Below the pieces are notes generated by a model. That model was not told where the DNA came from, did not search any database, and saw only the letters and a list, made by a program, of their open reading frames with translations. Positions 42,119 through 49,593 of a DNA stretch of 64,000 nt are shown in pieces. The translations under genes and the position numbers were made by a program. Source of the stretch: Geomonas subterranea (GTDB lineage Bacteria; Desulfobacterota; Desulfuromonadia; Geobacterales; Geobacteraceae). The DNA lies in NCBI RefSeq assembly GCF_019063845.1, contig NZ_CP077683.1, positions 744,001 through 808,000 on the forward strand. Direction: 5' to 3'. Every line of letters begins with the position of its first letter. The first letter of the stretch is position 1.

Positions 42119-43215
42119 CCCAGCGACAAAACCTGCTCGAGCTGAAAGAGCTGAGGGTTGACCGAGGCGGCGTGCCGGTTCTCGACATACCCTCTTTTTC
42201 TTTGTACCAAAACGAGTTCGTCTCCCTGATCGGTCCCAACGGCGCGGGGAAGTCGACCCTGCTCCTTTCCGTTTTAGGGCTCATGAAGTGCCAGACCGGC
42301 ACCGTTTCCTACCGCGGCAGCGTCATCGGCTCCCAGGCACAGTGGCTTGACCTGCGCCGCCGCACCGCGATGGTGCTGCAGGACCCCCTCCTTTTCGACG
42401 CCACGGTCTTCGACAACGTGGCGAGCGGCCTGAACATCAGGGGGATGGGGCGCGGCGAGATCAAGAAGCGGGTCGCCACCTACCTGGAGCGCTTCAACCT
42501 CGCCCACATGGCCCAGCGCTCGGCGCGCAAGCTCTCCGGCGGCGAGGCCCGGCGCGTGAGCCTCGCGCGCGCCTTCGCCGTTGAGCCCGAGGTGATCTTC
42601 TTCGACGAACCGTTCGCCAACCTCGATCCCCCCACGCGGCAGGCGCTCACCGACGACATGGACGGCATCATACGGGACCGGGGCATCGCCGCCATCCTGG
42701 TCACCCACGACCAGTCCGAGGCGCTCAGGATGTCGCAGCGCATCGTGGTTATGAACGGCGGCCGCATCGTGCAGCAGGGGACCCCGGCGGAGGTGATGAA
42801 CCATCCGGTGAACGAGTTCGTCGCGAATTTCGTGGGGATGGAAACCATCCTCGAGGGTGAGGTCGTCAGCAACAACGACCAGCAGATGGCCGTGGTGGTG
42901 GCCGGGCGGGAGGTCGACACGGTAGGGGACGTTGAACCGGGCGCACGGGTCTACTGCTGCATCAGGCCGGAAAACGTCACCATCAGCGTGAGCCATCCGG
43001 ACCAAAAAAGCAGCGCCAGGAACCTCTACGCGGGACGCGTCACCGACGTCGCCTCGATGGGGCCGTTTCTGCGGCTGCAGCTGGACTGCGGCTTCCCGCT
43101 CACCGCCTACGTGACCCGGGAGTCCTTTGCCAAGCTGGAACTGTGTGAGGGAAAGGAGGTTTACGCATCGTTCAAGGCCACCTCCGTTCATCTCATCCGC
43201 AGGCGTGCCGCGTAA
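42115..43215 (+). CDS. tupC: Tungstate ABC transporter ATP-binding protein
   Basis: A 366-residue ABC ATPase. Walker A GPNGAGKSTLL, Q-loop in MVLQDPLLF, signature LSGGEARRVSLARAF, Walker B VIFFDEPFANLD and the switch His in VTHDQSE are present. A C-terminal regulatory half (from about residue 240) has a TOBE-like segment that could sense oxyanion. The ATG overlaps the tupB stop (ATGA). A hairpin at 43218-43238 may end the transcript. Confidence 0.92.
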   Translation: MTQRQNLLELKELRVDRGGVPVLDIPSFSLYQNEFVSLIGPNGAGKSTLLLSVLGLMKCQTGTVSYRGSVIGSQAQWLDLRRRTAMVLQDPLLFDATVFDNVASGLNIRGMGRGEIKKRVATYLERFNLAHMAQRSARKLSGGEARRVSLARAFAVEPEVIFFDEPFANLDPPTRQALTDDMDGIIRDRGIAAILVTHDQSEALRMSQRIVVMNGGRIVQQGTPAEVMNHPVNEFVANFVGMETILEGEVVSNNDQQMAVVVAGREVDTVGDVEPGARVYCCIRPENVTISVSHPDQKSSARNLYAGRVTDVASMGPFLRLQLDCGFPLTAYVTRESFAKLELCEGKEVYASFKATSVHLIRRRAA

Positions 43216-43290
43216 ATAGCGCTTTTCAAAAGAGCGCTTGTGCCTTATATTCCTATCTGTTTTGCCAACAGGAGAACAAGGAGGATGAGC

Positions 43291-43635
43291 ATGAAAAAAG
43301 CCGTCAACCTGATCGCCGCCCTCTCGGCAGTCGTGATGCTGTCCCCCACCGCCTTCGCCGACACCGGCACCGACACCATGAGGTGCAAAGGTGGCATCGT
43401 GTCGGTCGGGGACTCCGCCGGAGAGGTGCTCGCCAAGTGCGGTCAGCCCGCCACGACCACTCAAAGTTCCAGGAAGGTGGTGCAGAAGGACCAGCAGTCC
43501 GGCCCTACCAGGAGCATCACCAACATCATCGTCGACAATTGGATCTTCAATTTCGGCCGCAACGAGTTTCAGTACCAGCTGGAGTTGCAGGACGGCCGGG
43601 TCTCCCGCATCCAGAGTCTCGATTACGGCTACTAG
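43291..43635 (+). CDS. DUF2845 domain-containing exported protein
   Basis: A 114-residue precursor with a signal peptide (LIAALSAVVMLSPTAFA). The mature domain has CKGGIVSVGDSAGEVLAKCG, WIFNFGRNEFQYQLELQDG and IQSLDYGY, matching DUF2845. Two Cys residues about 16 apart may pair. Function unknown. ATG at 43291 is used rather than 43285 because AAGGAGG abuts the earlier one and lies 6 bases from the later. Confidence 0.82.
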   Translation: MKKAVNLIAALSAVVMLSPTAFADTGTDTMRCKGGIVSVGDSAGEVLAKCGQPATTTQSSRKVVQKDQQSGPTRSITNIIVDNWIFNFGRNEFQYQLELQDGRVSRIQSLDYGY

Positions 43636-43664
43636 GGCATCCGCCTGTCGCTTTGTCAGCTGCC

Positions 43665-43800
43665 GTCCATTCCCTCGCCCTGCGGGAGAGGGTGGCCTCA
43701 GGCCGGGTGAGGGCGCTGCCGCCGGCTCCACTCTCCCTTCGTTACGCTGCCCTCACCCCGCCCCTCTCCCAGGGGGAGAGGGAGGATCCGCTGCTTGCAG
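43665..43800. repeat. REP/BIME-like element before mntP
   Basis: CCCTGCGGGAGAGGGTGG and CCCCTCTCCCAGGGGGAGAG palindromes flank an inner pair, GGGTGAGGGC (near 43705) and GCCCTCACCCC (near 43750), in inverted orientation. About 135 bases, non-coding. Confidence 0.65.
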
Positions 43801-43854
43801 AGGAAGAGGACATTATCGGATCTACAACAGAAGTTTGAATAAGTTGGAGTTTTA

Positions 43855-44418
43855 ATGGATTGGATCAGCATCTTCGGCATCGCCCTGGCCCTGGCGATGG
43901 ACGCTTTCGCCGTCGCCCTTGCCACGGGCGCCGTACTCAACCCGGTCACCAGCCGTCACCTGTTCCGCCTCGGTTTCCACTTCGGCCTGTTCCAGGCGCT
44001 CATGCCCATCGCGGGGTGGCTGCTCGGCCTCACGGTCCAGAAATGGATCACCGCCTATGACCATTGGATCGCTTTCGGCCTCCTGGCCTACGTCGGGGGC
44101 AGGATGATCGTCGAAGCCTTCGAGGAGGACGATGACTCCTCCCCGTCCGACCCCACCAGGGGGCTCACCATGGTGATGCTCTCGGTCGCCACCAGCATCG
44201 ACGCGTTCGCGGTCGGGCTGTCCCTGGCCATGCTCGGCGTGAGCGTGTGGGTTCCCTCGGTCGTCATCGGCATCGTTGCCGCGGTATTGACCGTCACCGG
44301 CATGCTCCTTGGCCGCCGGCTCGGGGACAACTGGGGCAAGCGCGTGGAGGTTTGCGGCGGCGTGGTTCTCTGCCTGATAGGCCTGAAGATTCTACTGGAG
44401 CACACGCTCTTAAAGTAA
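43855..44418 (+). CDS. mntP: Manganese efflux pump MntP
   Basis: A 187-residue inner-membrane protein with six hydrophobic segments in two homologous halves. The family's duplicated motif is clear: LAMDAFAVALATGA in the first half and TSIDAFAVGLSLAML in the second, whose Asp residues are needed for Mn2+ export. A charged loop (EEDDDSSPSD) separates the halves. ATG follows TTGGAG. No Mn riboswitch is visible upstream, where a REP-like element sits. Confidence 0.93.
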   Translation: MDWISIFGIALALAMDAFAVALATGAVLNPVTSRHLFRLGFHFGLFQALMPIAGWLLGLTVQKWITAYDHWIAFGLLAYVGGRMIVEAFEEDDDSSPSDPTRGLTMVMLSVATSIDAFAVGLSLAMLGVSVWVPSVVIGIVAAVLTVTGMLLGRRLGDNWGKRVEVCGGVVLCLIGLKILLEHTLLK

Positions 44419-44467
44419 GACGACAGGAGAATCTGCCGGGCGTCCGTGTCTTTCACTTTCCACAACC

Positions 44468-44508
44468 CTTCAAGTCTCATTGCCTCAACCTGTGAAAGAG
44501 ACTTGAAG
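44468..44508. promoter_or_regulatory. 11-bp perfect inverted repeat, putative operator
   Basis: CTTCAAGTCTC (44468-44478) and GAGACTTGAAG (44498-44508) with a 19-base loop. The right arm contains the -35 TTGAAG of the downstream promoter. As RNA it would make a hairpin without a T run, so a DNA operator is more likely. Confidence 0.45.
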
Positions 44509-44530
44509 TGTCATAAAACCTCTGTATATT
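44503..44530 (+). promoter_or_regulatory. Candidate promoter of the PAS histidine kinase
   Basis: TTGAAG at 44503-44508, 16-base spacer, TATATT at 44525-44530. It overlaps the inverted repeat. Confidence 0.5.
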
Positions 44531-44594
44531 TTCCCACACCAAGTAGTCGCTTGTCTGATCCCGATGTAAGAGCTTGTCTGTAACAGAGGGCTGA

Positions 44595-46313
44595 GTGACC
44601 GATATTCTTCATCCCACCGAAGAACTGTGCCGCTTCATCATCGATACGATCCCCCAGATCGTCTGGACGGCGACGCCCGACGGCGCCCAGGACTTCGCCA
44701 ACCTGCGCTGGTACGAGTTCAACGGCCTGACTCCGGGCGAGCCAGACCCCGAGCCCTGGCGCAGCATCATCCACCCCGACGACGTCGCCATCACCGCGCA
44801 AAAATGGAAACATTCCCTCGAGACCGGAGAGCCTTACAGCTGCCTGCACCGCAACCGTCGTTTCGACGGAGAGTACCGCTGGGTGCTGTCGCGGGCGGTC
44901 GCCCAAAAGGATGCGGACGGCCGTATCGTGCGCTGGATCGGCAGCGGCACCGATATCACCGAGCAGAAGGTCGCCGAAGCCGAACTGATCAAGTACCGCG
45001 ACCACCTTGAGGACCTGGTCCGGGAGCGGACCGAGGAGCTGGTCGCGGCCAAGGAGCGGGCCGAGGTGGCCACGCGCGCCGTGCTGGAGGCCAACGACCT
45101 GCTGGAAATGCGGGTCGAGGCGCGGACGGCGGAACTGCGGAAAACCGAGAAGGAACTGCGCCAGGCTCAGAAGATGGAGGCGATCGGCACGCTCGCCGCC
45201 GGTATCGCCCACGACTTCAACAACATCCTCACTTCCATCCTCGGCTTCACCGACATGGTGCTGCACAAGGTGCCCGAGGGAGGGGTGGGGCGGGCGGAAA
45301 TGCAGCAGGTCTTCACGGCGGCGCAGCGGGCGGCGGACCTGGTGCGGCAGATCCTCAGTTTCAGCAGGCACACCGAGCAGGAAAGAAAGCCGGTGCACCT
45401 GGCCGCCATCATTGACGATGCCTGCCGTCTGCTGCGCTCCTCGCTTCCCACCTCCATCGCCATGGTCAAGGAGGTCGCCGTTACCCCCGACGCCGACAAG
45501 GTGCTTGCCGATCCCACCCAGTTGCACCAGGTGCTGATGAACCTCGGCACCAACGCGGCCCACGCCATGCTGCCGGAGGGGGGTGCACTGACCGTTTCGC
45601 TGCGCGAGGTCGCGGCCGGCTCTCCTGAACTCGCCCCGTTTCCCTTTCTCGCCCCAGTACCGCACCTGCACCTCACCGTGCGCGACACCGGCCGCGGCAT
45701 GGAAAGCCGCATGCTGGAGCGGATCTTCGACCCCTATTTCACCACGAAGCCCGCGGGGGAGGGGACCGGCCTCGGCCTCGCCGTCGTCCACGGGATCGTG
45801 AAGAACCACGGCGGTGCCATAGCGGTGCACAGCGAGCCGGGCCGGGGGACCTGCTTCGAGGTCTTCCTCCCGGCCGTCTCATTGGAGATCACCCTAGAAG
45901 AAGAAGTGCCGGAGCAATTGCTGCAGGGAAGCGAGCGCATCCTGTTCGTGGATGACGAGGAATCCCTCACCGTCCTGGGGCAGGGGATCCTGGAGAACCT
46001 GGGCTACAGCGTGGTCACCTCCAGCAACAGCGCCGGTGCCCTGGATATTTTCCGCGCCGATCCCTCCCGCTTCGACCTGGTGATCACCGACCTCACCATG
46101 CCGGGGCTGTCGGGGAAGTCGCTGGCCAAGGAGATCTCCGCGCTGCGTCCCGACTTACCGATCATCCTCTGCACCGGGTTCAAGGAAACCGTTGACGACA
46201 GGGATGCCGAGTACGGTATCCGTGCCTGCCTGATGAAGCCGTACACGTCGCTGACCCTGGGGCGGACCATCCGGCAGGTGCTGGAGCGCACGGGAGCCAT
46301 CAAAGAAGATTAA
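44595..46313 (+). CDS. PAS-histidine kinase-receiver hybrid
   Basis: A 572-residue soluble sensor kinase. A PAS domain covers about residues 10-125 (IDTIPQIVWTATPDG to WIGSGTDITEQK), followed by a coiled coil (residues 125-195) and a phospho-acceptor helix with His206 (GIAHDFNNILTSILG). The ATPase domain shows an N box, VRDTGRGM and GTGLGLAVVHGIV. A C-terminal receiver has Asp499 (ITDLTMPGLSGK) and a Lys in LMKPY. The HDFNN form is typical of NtrB-like hybrids. The GTG start lies behind CAGAGGG. A small transporter gene starts 12 bases downstream. Confidence 0.92.
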   Translation: MTDILHPTEELCRFIIDTIPQIVWTATPDGAQDFANLRWYEFNGLTPGEPDPEPWRSIIHPDDVAITAQKWKHSLETGEPYSCLHRNRRFDGEYRWVLSRAVAQKDADGRIVRWIGSGTDITEQKVAEAELIKYRDHLEDLVRERTEELVAAKERAEVATRAVLEANDLLEMRVEARTAELRKTEKELRQAQKMEAIGTLAAGIAHDFNNILTSILGFTDMVLHKVPEGGVGRAEMQQVFTAAQRAADLVRQILSFSRHTEQERKPVHLAAIIDDACRLLRSSLPTSIAMVKEVAVTPDADKVLADPTQLHQVLMNLGTNAAHAMLPEGGALTVSLREVAAGSPELAPFPFLAPVPHLHLTVRDTGRGMESRMLERIFDPYFTTKPAGEGTGLGLAVVHGIVKNHGGAIAVHSEPGRGTCFEVFLPAVSLEITLEEEVPEQLLQGSERILFVDDEESLTVLGQGILENLGYSVVTSSNSAGALDIFRADPSRFDLVITDLTMPGLSGKSLAKEISALRPDLPIILCTGFKETVDDRDAEYGIRACLMKPYTSLTLGRTIRQVLERTGAIKED

Positions 46314-46324
46314 GGAGGTCAGGC

Positions 46325-46765
46325 ATGTGGAACTGGGTTACCCAGGCCCTCACCGCGCTGGTGAGCTTCGCTTTCATGGTGCTGTTCATGACCGCCGCCG
46401 TCAAACGCGGGGTCTCGGTCCAGTTCTCCATGCTGGTGCTCTCGCTGGTACTCACGGTGAGCTTCGCGGCCTGGTCCGCTGGGGATTGGGCGATGTGGAC
46501 GGCCTGGAAGCCGGCTGTGCCCCTGCTGGTAGCGGCAGGGGCCTTCAGCGTCCTCGGCAATTGGGCCATGTTCCTCGCCACCTCGTCGAGCGCGAACGCG
46601 GGGTACGCCCTCGCCATCATAGGCTGTCAGTCCGCCCTGGTTCTGCTTCTTTCCTACTGGTTTCTGGGAGGGGAGATGCACTGGCTGCGGCTGGTCGGCA
46701 TCGCCACCTGCATCCTCGGCGTCGTGATCATCAGCTGGCCGGTCGCCCCGGCGGTGAAGGGGTAA
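46325..46765 (+). CDS. EamA/SMR-like half-transporter (four membrane segments)
   Basis: A 146-residue inner-membrane protein with four hydrophobic segments. FLGGEMHWLRLVGIATCILGVVII matches the last two helices of EamA/DMT-superfamily domains (quoted as a region, not a catalytic motif). Half-size members usually dimerise to export small molecules, and the substrate is unknown. AAGGAGG precedes the ATG and overlaps the kinase stop region, so they are co-expressed. It is convergent with the DUF2917 gene (8-base gap). Confidence 0.75.
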   Translation: MWNWVTQALTALVSFAFMVLFMTAAVKRGVSVQFSMLVLSLVLTVSFAAWSAGDWAMWTAWKPAVPLLVAAGAFSVLGNWAMFLATSSSANAGYALAIIGCQSALVLLLSYWFLGGEMHWLRLVGIATCILGVVIISWPVAPAVKG

Positions 46766-46773
46766 CGGCGCGG

Positions 46774-47049
46774 TCAGGCGGTGCGGGGTGAGGTGTGAGG
46801 CCAGGCCGTGGTGATGTGGACACCGGCGCGGCGCAGGCGGCAGTTGACGGTCAGGGTGGCAGGGGTGAGGGCCTCGATGATCAGCGTCTCGCCGCGCACC
46901 ACCGCCAGGCGCGTCCCTTCTTGCAGGCAGTAGTCGCGGGTATCCGAGGAGCGGGTCAGCCAGATCGCCCCGGCGAGAAGCGACAGCGATTCGATGGCGT
47001 CGCCGTTTTGCAGCGTGATGATTTCTCCTTGGGCCAACAGGTAGCGCAT
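46774..47049 (-). CDS. DUF2917 domain-containing protein
   Basis: A 91-residue protein with a cupin-like beta pattern: LAQGEIITLQNGDAIESL, GAIWLTRSSDTRDYCLQ and GETLIIEALTPATL. DUF2917 members are short and uncharacterised. ATG at 47049 follows AGGAGG and lies 15 bases past the expected GlxA stop at 47064, so the two form an operon. Confidence 0.75.
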   Translation of the reverse strand: MRYLLAQGEIITLQNGDAIESLSLLAGAIWLTRSSDTRDYCLQEGTRLAVVRGETLIIEALTPATLTVNCRLRRAGVHITTAWPHTSPRTA

Positions 47050-47063
47050 AAGAACCTCCTCGG

Positions 47064-48040
47064 TCAGAACCGGGTCCGGTAGGCGAGGGGGTGACCCCCA
47101 TCTCGCGGATGAAGGCGCGCCGCATCTGCTCGGCGCAGGTGAAGCCGCTGTCCCGGGCAACACGTTCCAGCGGCAGGGTGGTTTCCTCCAGGAGGGCGAC
47201 GGAGCGCTCCAGCCGGAGCTGGTCCAGGTACCTGGCCGGGGTCTTCCCGGTCTCGCGCAGGAACACCCGGGCGAAGTTGCGCGGGCTCATCGCCGCCCGC
47301 CGTGCCAGGTCCTCCACCGTCGCCTTGTGGCACGGGTTCTCCCTGAGCCAGGCGAGCAGCGGCGCGAGCGCTCCCCCCTCGACCATCTGGGCCCGGAGCT
47401 GGGTGCTGAACTGGGCCTGTCCTCCCGGCCTTTTCAGGAACATCACCAGACGCCGTGCCACGGCGAGCGCCGTCTTCCTTCCGAAATCCTCCTCGACCAG
47501 GGCGAGTGCCAGGTCCATCCCCGCGGTCACCCCGGCCGAGGTAGCCACCGCGCCGTCGCGCGTGTAGATGGCATCGTTCTCGACCAGCACCTCCGGGTAG
47601 TCGCGCCGCAGCCGCTCCAGGTCCATCCAGTGCGTGGTCGCCCGCTTCCCCTTTAAAAGCCCCGCCTCGGCCAGGATGAGCGAACCCGTGCAGACCGAGA
47701 CCAGGCGCCTTGCCCGCGCCCCATCCGTCGCCAGCCATGAGACGAACCTCTCGTTCTTCATCGCCCGCTCCAGCGCGTCGTCCGGGCTTCCCGGGACCAG
47801 GATGGTGTCTGCCTGATCCGGCAGTTCCTCCCAGGCGTGGTCGGCAACGATTCTGACACCGGGGCAGGTTGTGAACGGCCCGGCCTTTTCCCCGAGGAGC
47901 ACGATGCGGTAGCCCGGCCGCTTGGGCTGCGATTCGCCGAGGCAGCGGTTCAGCATGTTGAACACCTCGACAGGTCCGGTGACGTCGAGCAGTTCCGCGC
48001 CTTCATAGGCGGCGACCGCTATGGTAAGTGGCTCCTGCAT
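47064..48040 (-). CDS. GlxA-type transcriptional regulator (DJ-1/PfpI + AraC), C-terminal frameshift
   Basis: An N-terminal DJ-1/PfpI-like domain (residues 1-185) has VAAYEGAELLDVTGPVEVF and the nucleophile-elbow SVCTGSLILAEAG with its Cys. Two AraC helix-turn-helix motifs follow (TVEDLARRAAMSPRNFARVF and LERVARDSGFTCAEQMRRAF). The family ends with MGVTPSAYRTRF; here the frame reads MGVTPSPTGPG because one base is missing in TCG(G)CC near 47085. The expected ending AYRTRF and TGA lie in the shifted frame at 47064. As written, the frame runs on antisense through the DUF2917 gene and beyond to 46319. ATG at 48040 follows AGGAGG. Confidence 0.8.
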
Positions 48041-48159
48041 GGGGACCTCCTGCTTTCTGGTTTGCTAGCCTGCGGGAATCATTGCACAACACCGGTTCCC
48101 GTTCAAGGACAACGAACCTGCAGATCCTGCCATTTCTTGCCCGCGGCGCAGGGGGAGTG

Positions 48160-48188
48160 TTGACACAACTTGCCAATTCCTCTAAAGT
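48160..48188 (+). promoter_or_regulatory. Promoter of the DUF4160/DUF2442 pair
   Basis: TTGACA at 48160-48165, 17-base spacer, TAAAGT at 48183-48188. Confidence 0.6.
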
Positions 48189-48235
48189 TTCCCGTCAGAA
48201 GTACGGTTCAGTAACCGGTTTTTTATGGAGGCAGT

Positions 48236-48505
48236 ATGCCGACCATAAGCATGTTCTACGGGATCCTGGTCTTGATGTACTTCAGAGACAACCGGCGTCA
48301 CCATCGTCCTCATATCCACTGCCGCTACCAGGGAGATGAAGCTGCAATTGCAATCGACGATGGCTCTATGCTGGACGGCTCTTTGCCAGCCAAGCAGCTC
48401 AAGCTGGTGCAGGCCTGGATCGAGATACACAAAGAAGAGTTAACGGTTGATTGGGAGCTGGCGGTGAACGGCGACGAGCCGTTCCGAATCGCTCCTCTTC
48501 AGTGA
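48236..48505 (+). CDS. DUF4160 domain-containing protein
   Basis: An 89-residue protein with the DUF4160 core MPTISMFYGILVLMYF, RHHRPHIHCRYQGDEA and QLKLVQAWIEIHKEEL. The H-x-H in PHIH is conserved in the family. DUF4160 genes are commonly followed by DUF2442 genes, as here, and the pair is often listed as toxin-antitoxin-like; which partner does what is not established. ATG follows TTATGGAGGC. Confidence 0.85.
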   Translation: MPTISMFYGILVLMYFRDNRRHHRPHIHCRYQGDEAAIAIDDGSMLDGSLPAKQLKLVQAWIEIHKEELTVDWELAVNGDEPFRIAPLQ

Positions 48506-48512
48506 GGTGAAC

Positions 48513-48749
48513 ATGATGGTAGATGTTGTAAAGGTCGTTCCGCAGGTTGATTTTCGATTGGATCTTTTCTACGCCAACGGAGAAAAGCGCCGGTTCGACA
48601 TGCGGCCATTGCTCAAGATGAAGCCGTGGGATAAGGTTGCCGCTCCCGAAGTGTTCAAGCTGGCGCGTGCTGAATATGGCACTGTCGTCTGGCCGGGAGA
48701 GATCGATATCGCCCCGGAGACACTCTACGACGAGTCCGTGCCGATCTGA
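48513..48749 (+). CDS. DUF2442 domain-containing protein
   Basis: A 78-residue protein (VDVVKVVPQVDFRLDLFYAN, RRFDMRPLLKMKP, IDIAPETLYDES) of the DUF2442 family, the usual partner of DUF4160. GAGGTG sits 3-6 bases before two adjacent ATG codons (48513 and 48516); a GTG at 48507 falls inside that site and is unlikely to be the start. It is separated from the DUF4160 stop by 7 bases and ends in a strong terminator, so the pair is a self-contained transcription unit. Confidence 0.83.
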   Translation: MMVDVVKVVPQVDFRLDLFYANGEKRRFDMRPLLKMKPWDKVAAPEVFKLARAEYGTVVWPGEIDIAPETLYDESVPI

Positions 48750-48803
48750 CAGTGGAGGCGTAGTTGAGTATGTACCGGCCTTCTTCAAAGAGAGAGGCGC
48801 CGG

Positions 48804-48838
48804 AAAAAAAGCCCCGTCCGGAAGGACAGGGCTTTTTT
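48804..48838 (+). terminator. Intrinsic terminator after the DUF4160/DUF2442 pair
   Basis: Stem AAAAGCCCCGTCC / GGACAGGGCTTTT (one mismatch) with loop GGAA and a T run; A residues on the left allow function for the convergent ferritin-like gene too. Confidence 0.85.
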
Positions 48839-48862
48839 AGTGTGCATAACTCGCGGAGGGGG

Positions 48863-49366
48863 CTACCCCTTCAGCGCTCCCACCAGCAGCTCGTAGTCCT
48901 CCAGAAGCGCCTGCAGGTCCTCCTCGTGCTCGACCTCCTGCTGCAGGATGGTGAGCACCATGTTGTAGGTGACCGGGTCCTTCTCGCGGGTCAGGTCCAA
49001 AAGCCTCTTGTACACGCCGATGGCGCACTGCTCACCCTTGATGTTCTGCTCCAGGATGGTCTTCACGAAGGGGTCGTCCGGCGCGTCGTAGCCGCAGTTG
49101 GTGAACTTGTACCACTCCTCGGGCTTGGTGACCGGGGTGCCGCCCAACTGGATGATGCGCAGGGCCACCATGTCGGCATGGGCCAACTCCTCGGTGGCGT
49201 GCACCAAAAGCTCCGCCCCGACCGCGTCCTTCATCGGCCCCTTCACAAGCTTCGCGCCCAGCCAGTACTGATAGTAGGCGAACCACTCGTCACAGAACGC
49301 ACGGTTGAGCAGGGTCAGCAGTTCCTCGACGTCCATTCCGACTATTTCACGTCCCTTTGATCCCAT
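48863..49366 (-). CDS. Ferritin-like (bacterioferritin/Dps-related) protein
   Basis: A 167-residue four-helix protein with a complete di-iron ligand set: Glu27 (DEWFAYYQYW), Glu60 and His63 (EELAHAD), Glu112 (GEQCAIG) and Glu144 with His147 (EVEHEEDL). It is likely to oxidise and store iron or detoxify peroxide, inferred from the family. The chosen ATG at 49366 is 8 bases from AAGGAG; an ATG 6 bases upstream is too close to it. The last 20 residues are poorly conserved in such proteins. Confidence 0.85.
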   Translation of the reverse strand: MGSKGREIVGMDVEELLTLLNRAFCDEWFAYYQYWLGAKLVKGPMKDAVGAELLVHATEELAHADMVALRIIQLGGTPVTKPEEWYKFTNCGYDAPDDPFVKTILEQNIKGEQCAIGVYKRLLDLTREKDPVTYNMVLTILQQEVEHEEDLQALLEDYELLVGALKG

Positions 49367-49593
49367 ATGCATATCTCCTTTTGCCGATCTTGTGTCATCG
49401 GGGAATAATCCAGACTCAATGGAGTATACTGGCGCTTTGTCATTGCGCAATGAGTGCCGCCTCTACAACAAGAGCCGATCAAACAGGTTGACCCTGCTTC
49501 TGTGTTGGCGTATAGCTCATGAGTGACGCTTCGCGTCGACCAGAGGCCGGATCCATCTCTCCGGCAATCACGTCTGTCAGCAAGGAAGGCAAA

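Noticed and set aside
46319-47063. C-terminal extension of the GlxA frame
   Set aside because: Runs antisense through two genes with their own ribosome binding sites; the conserved end lies in the shifted frame at 47064.
48804-48838. SRP RNA-like GTCCGGAAGGA sequence
   Set aside because: Only the loop resembles SRP RNA; the structure is a plain intrinsic terminator.
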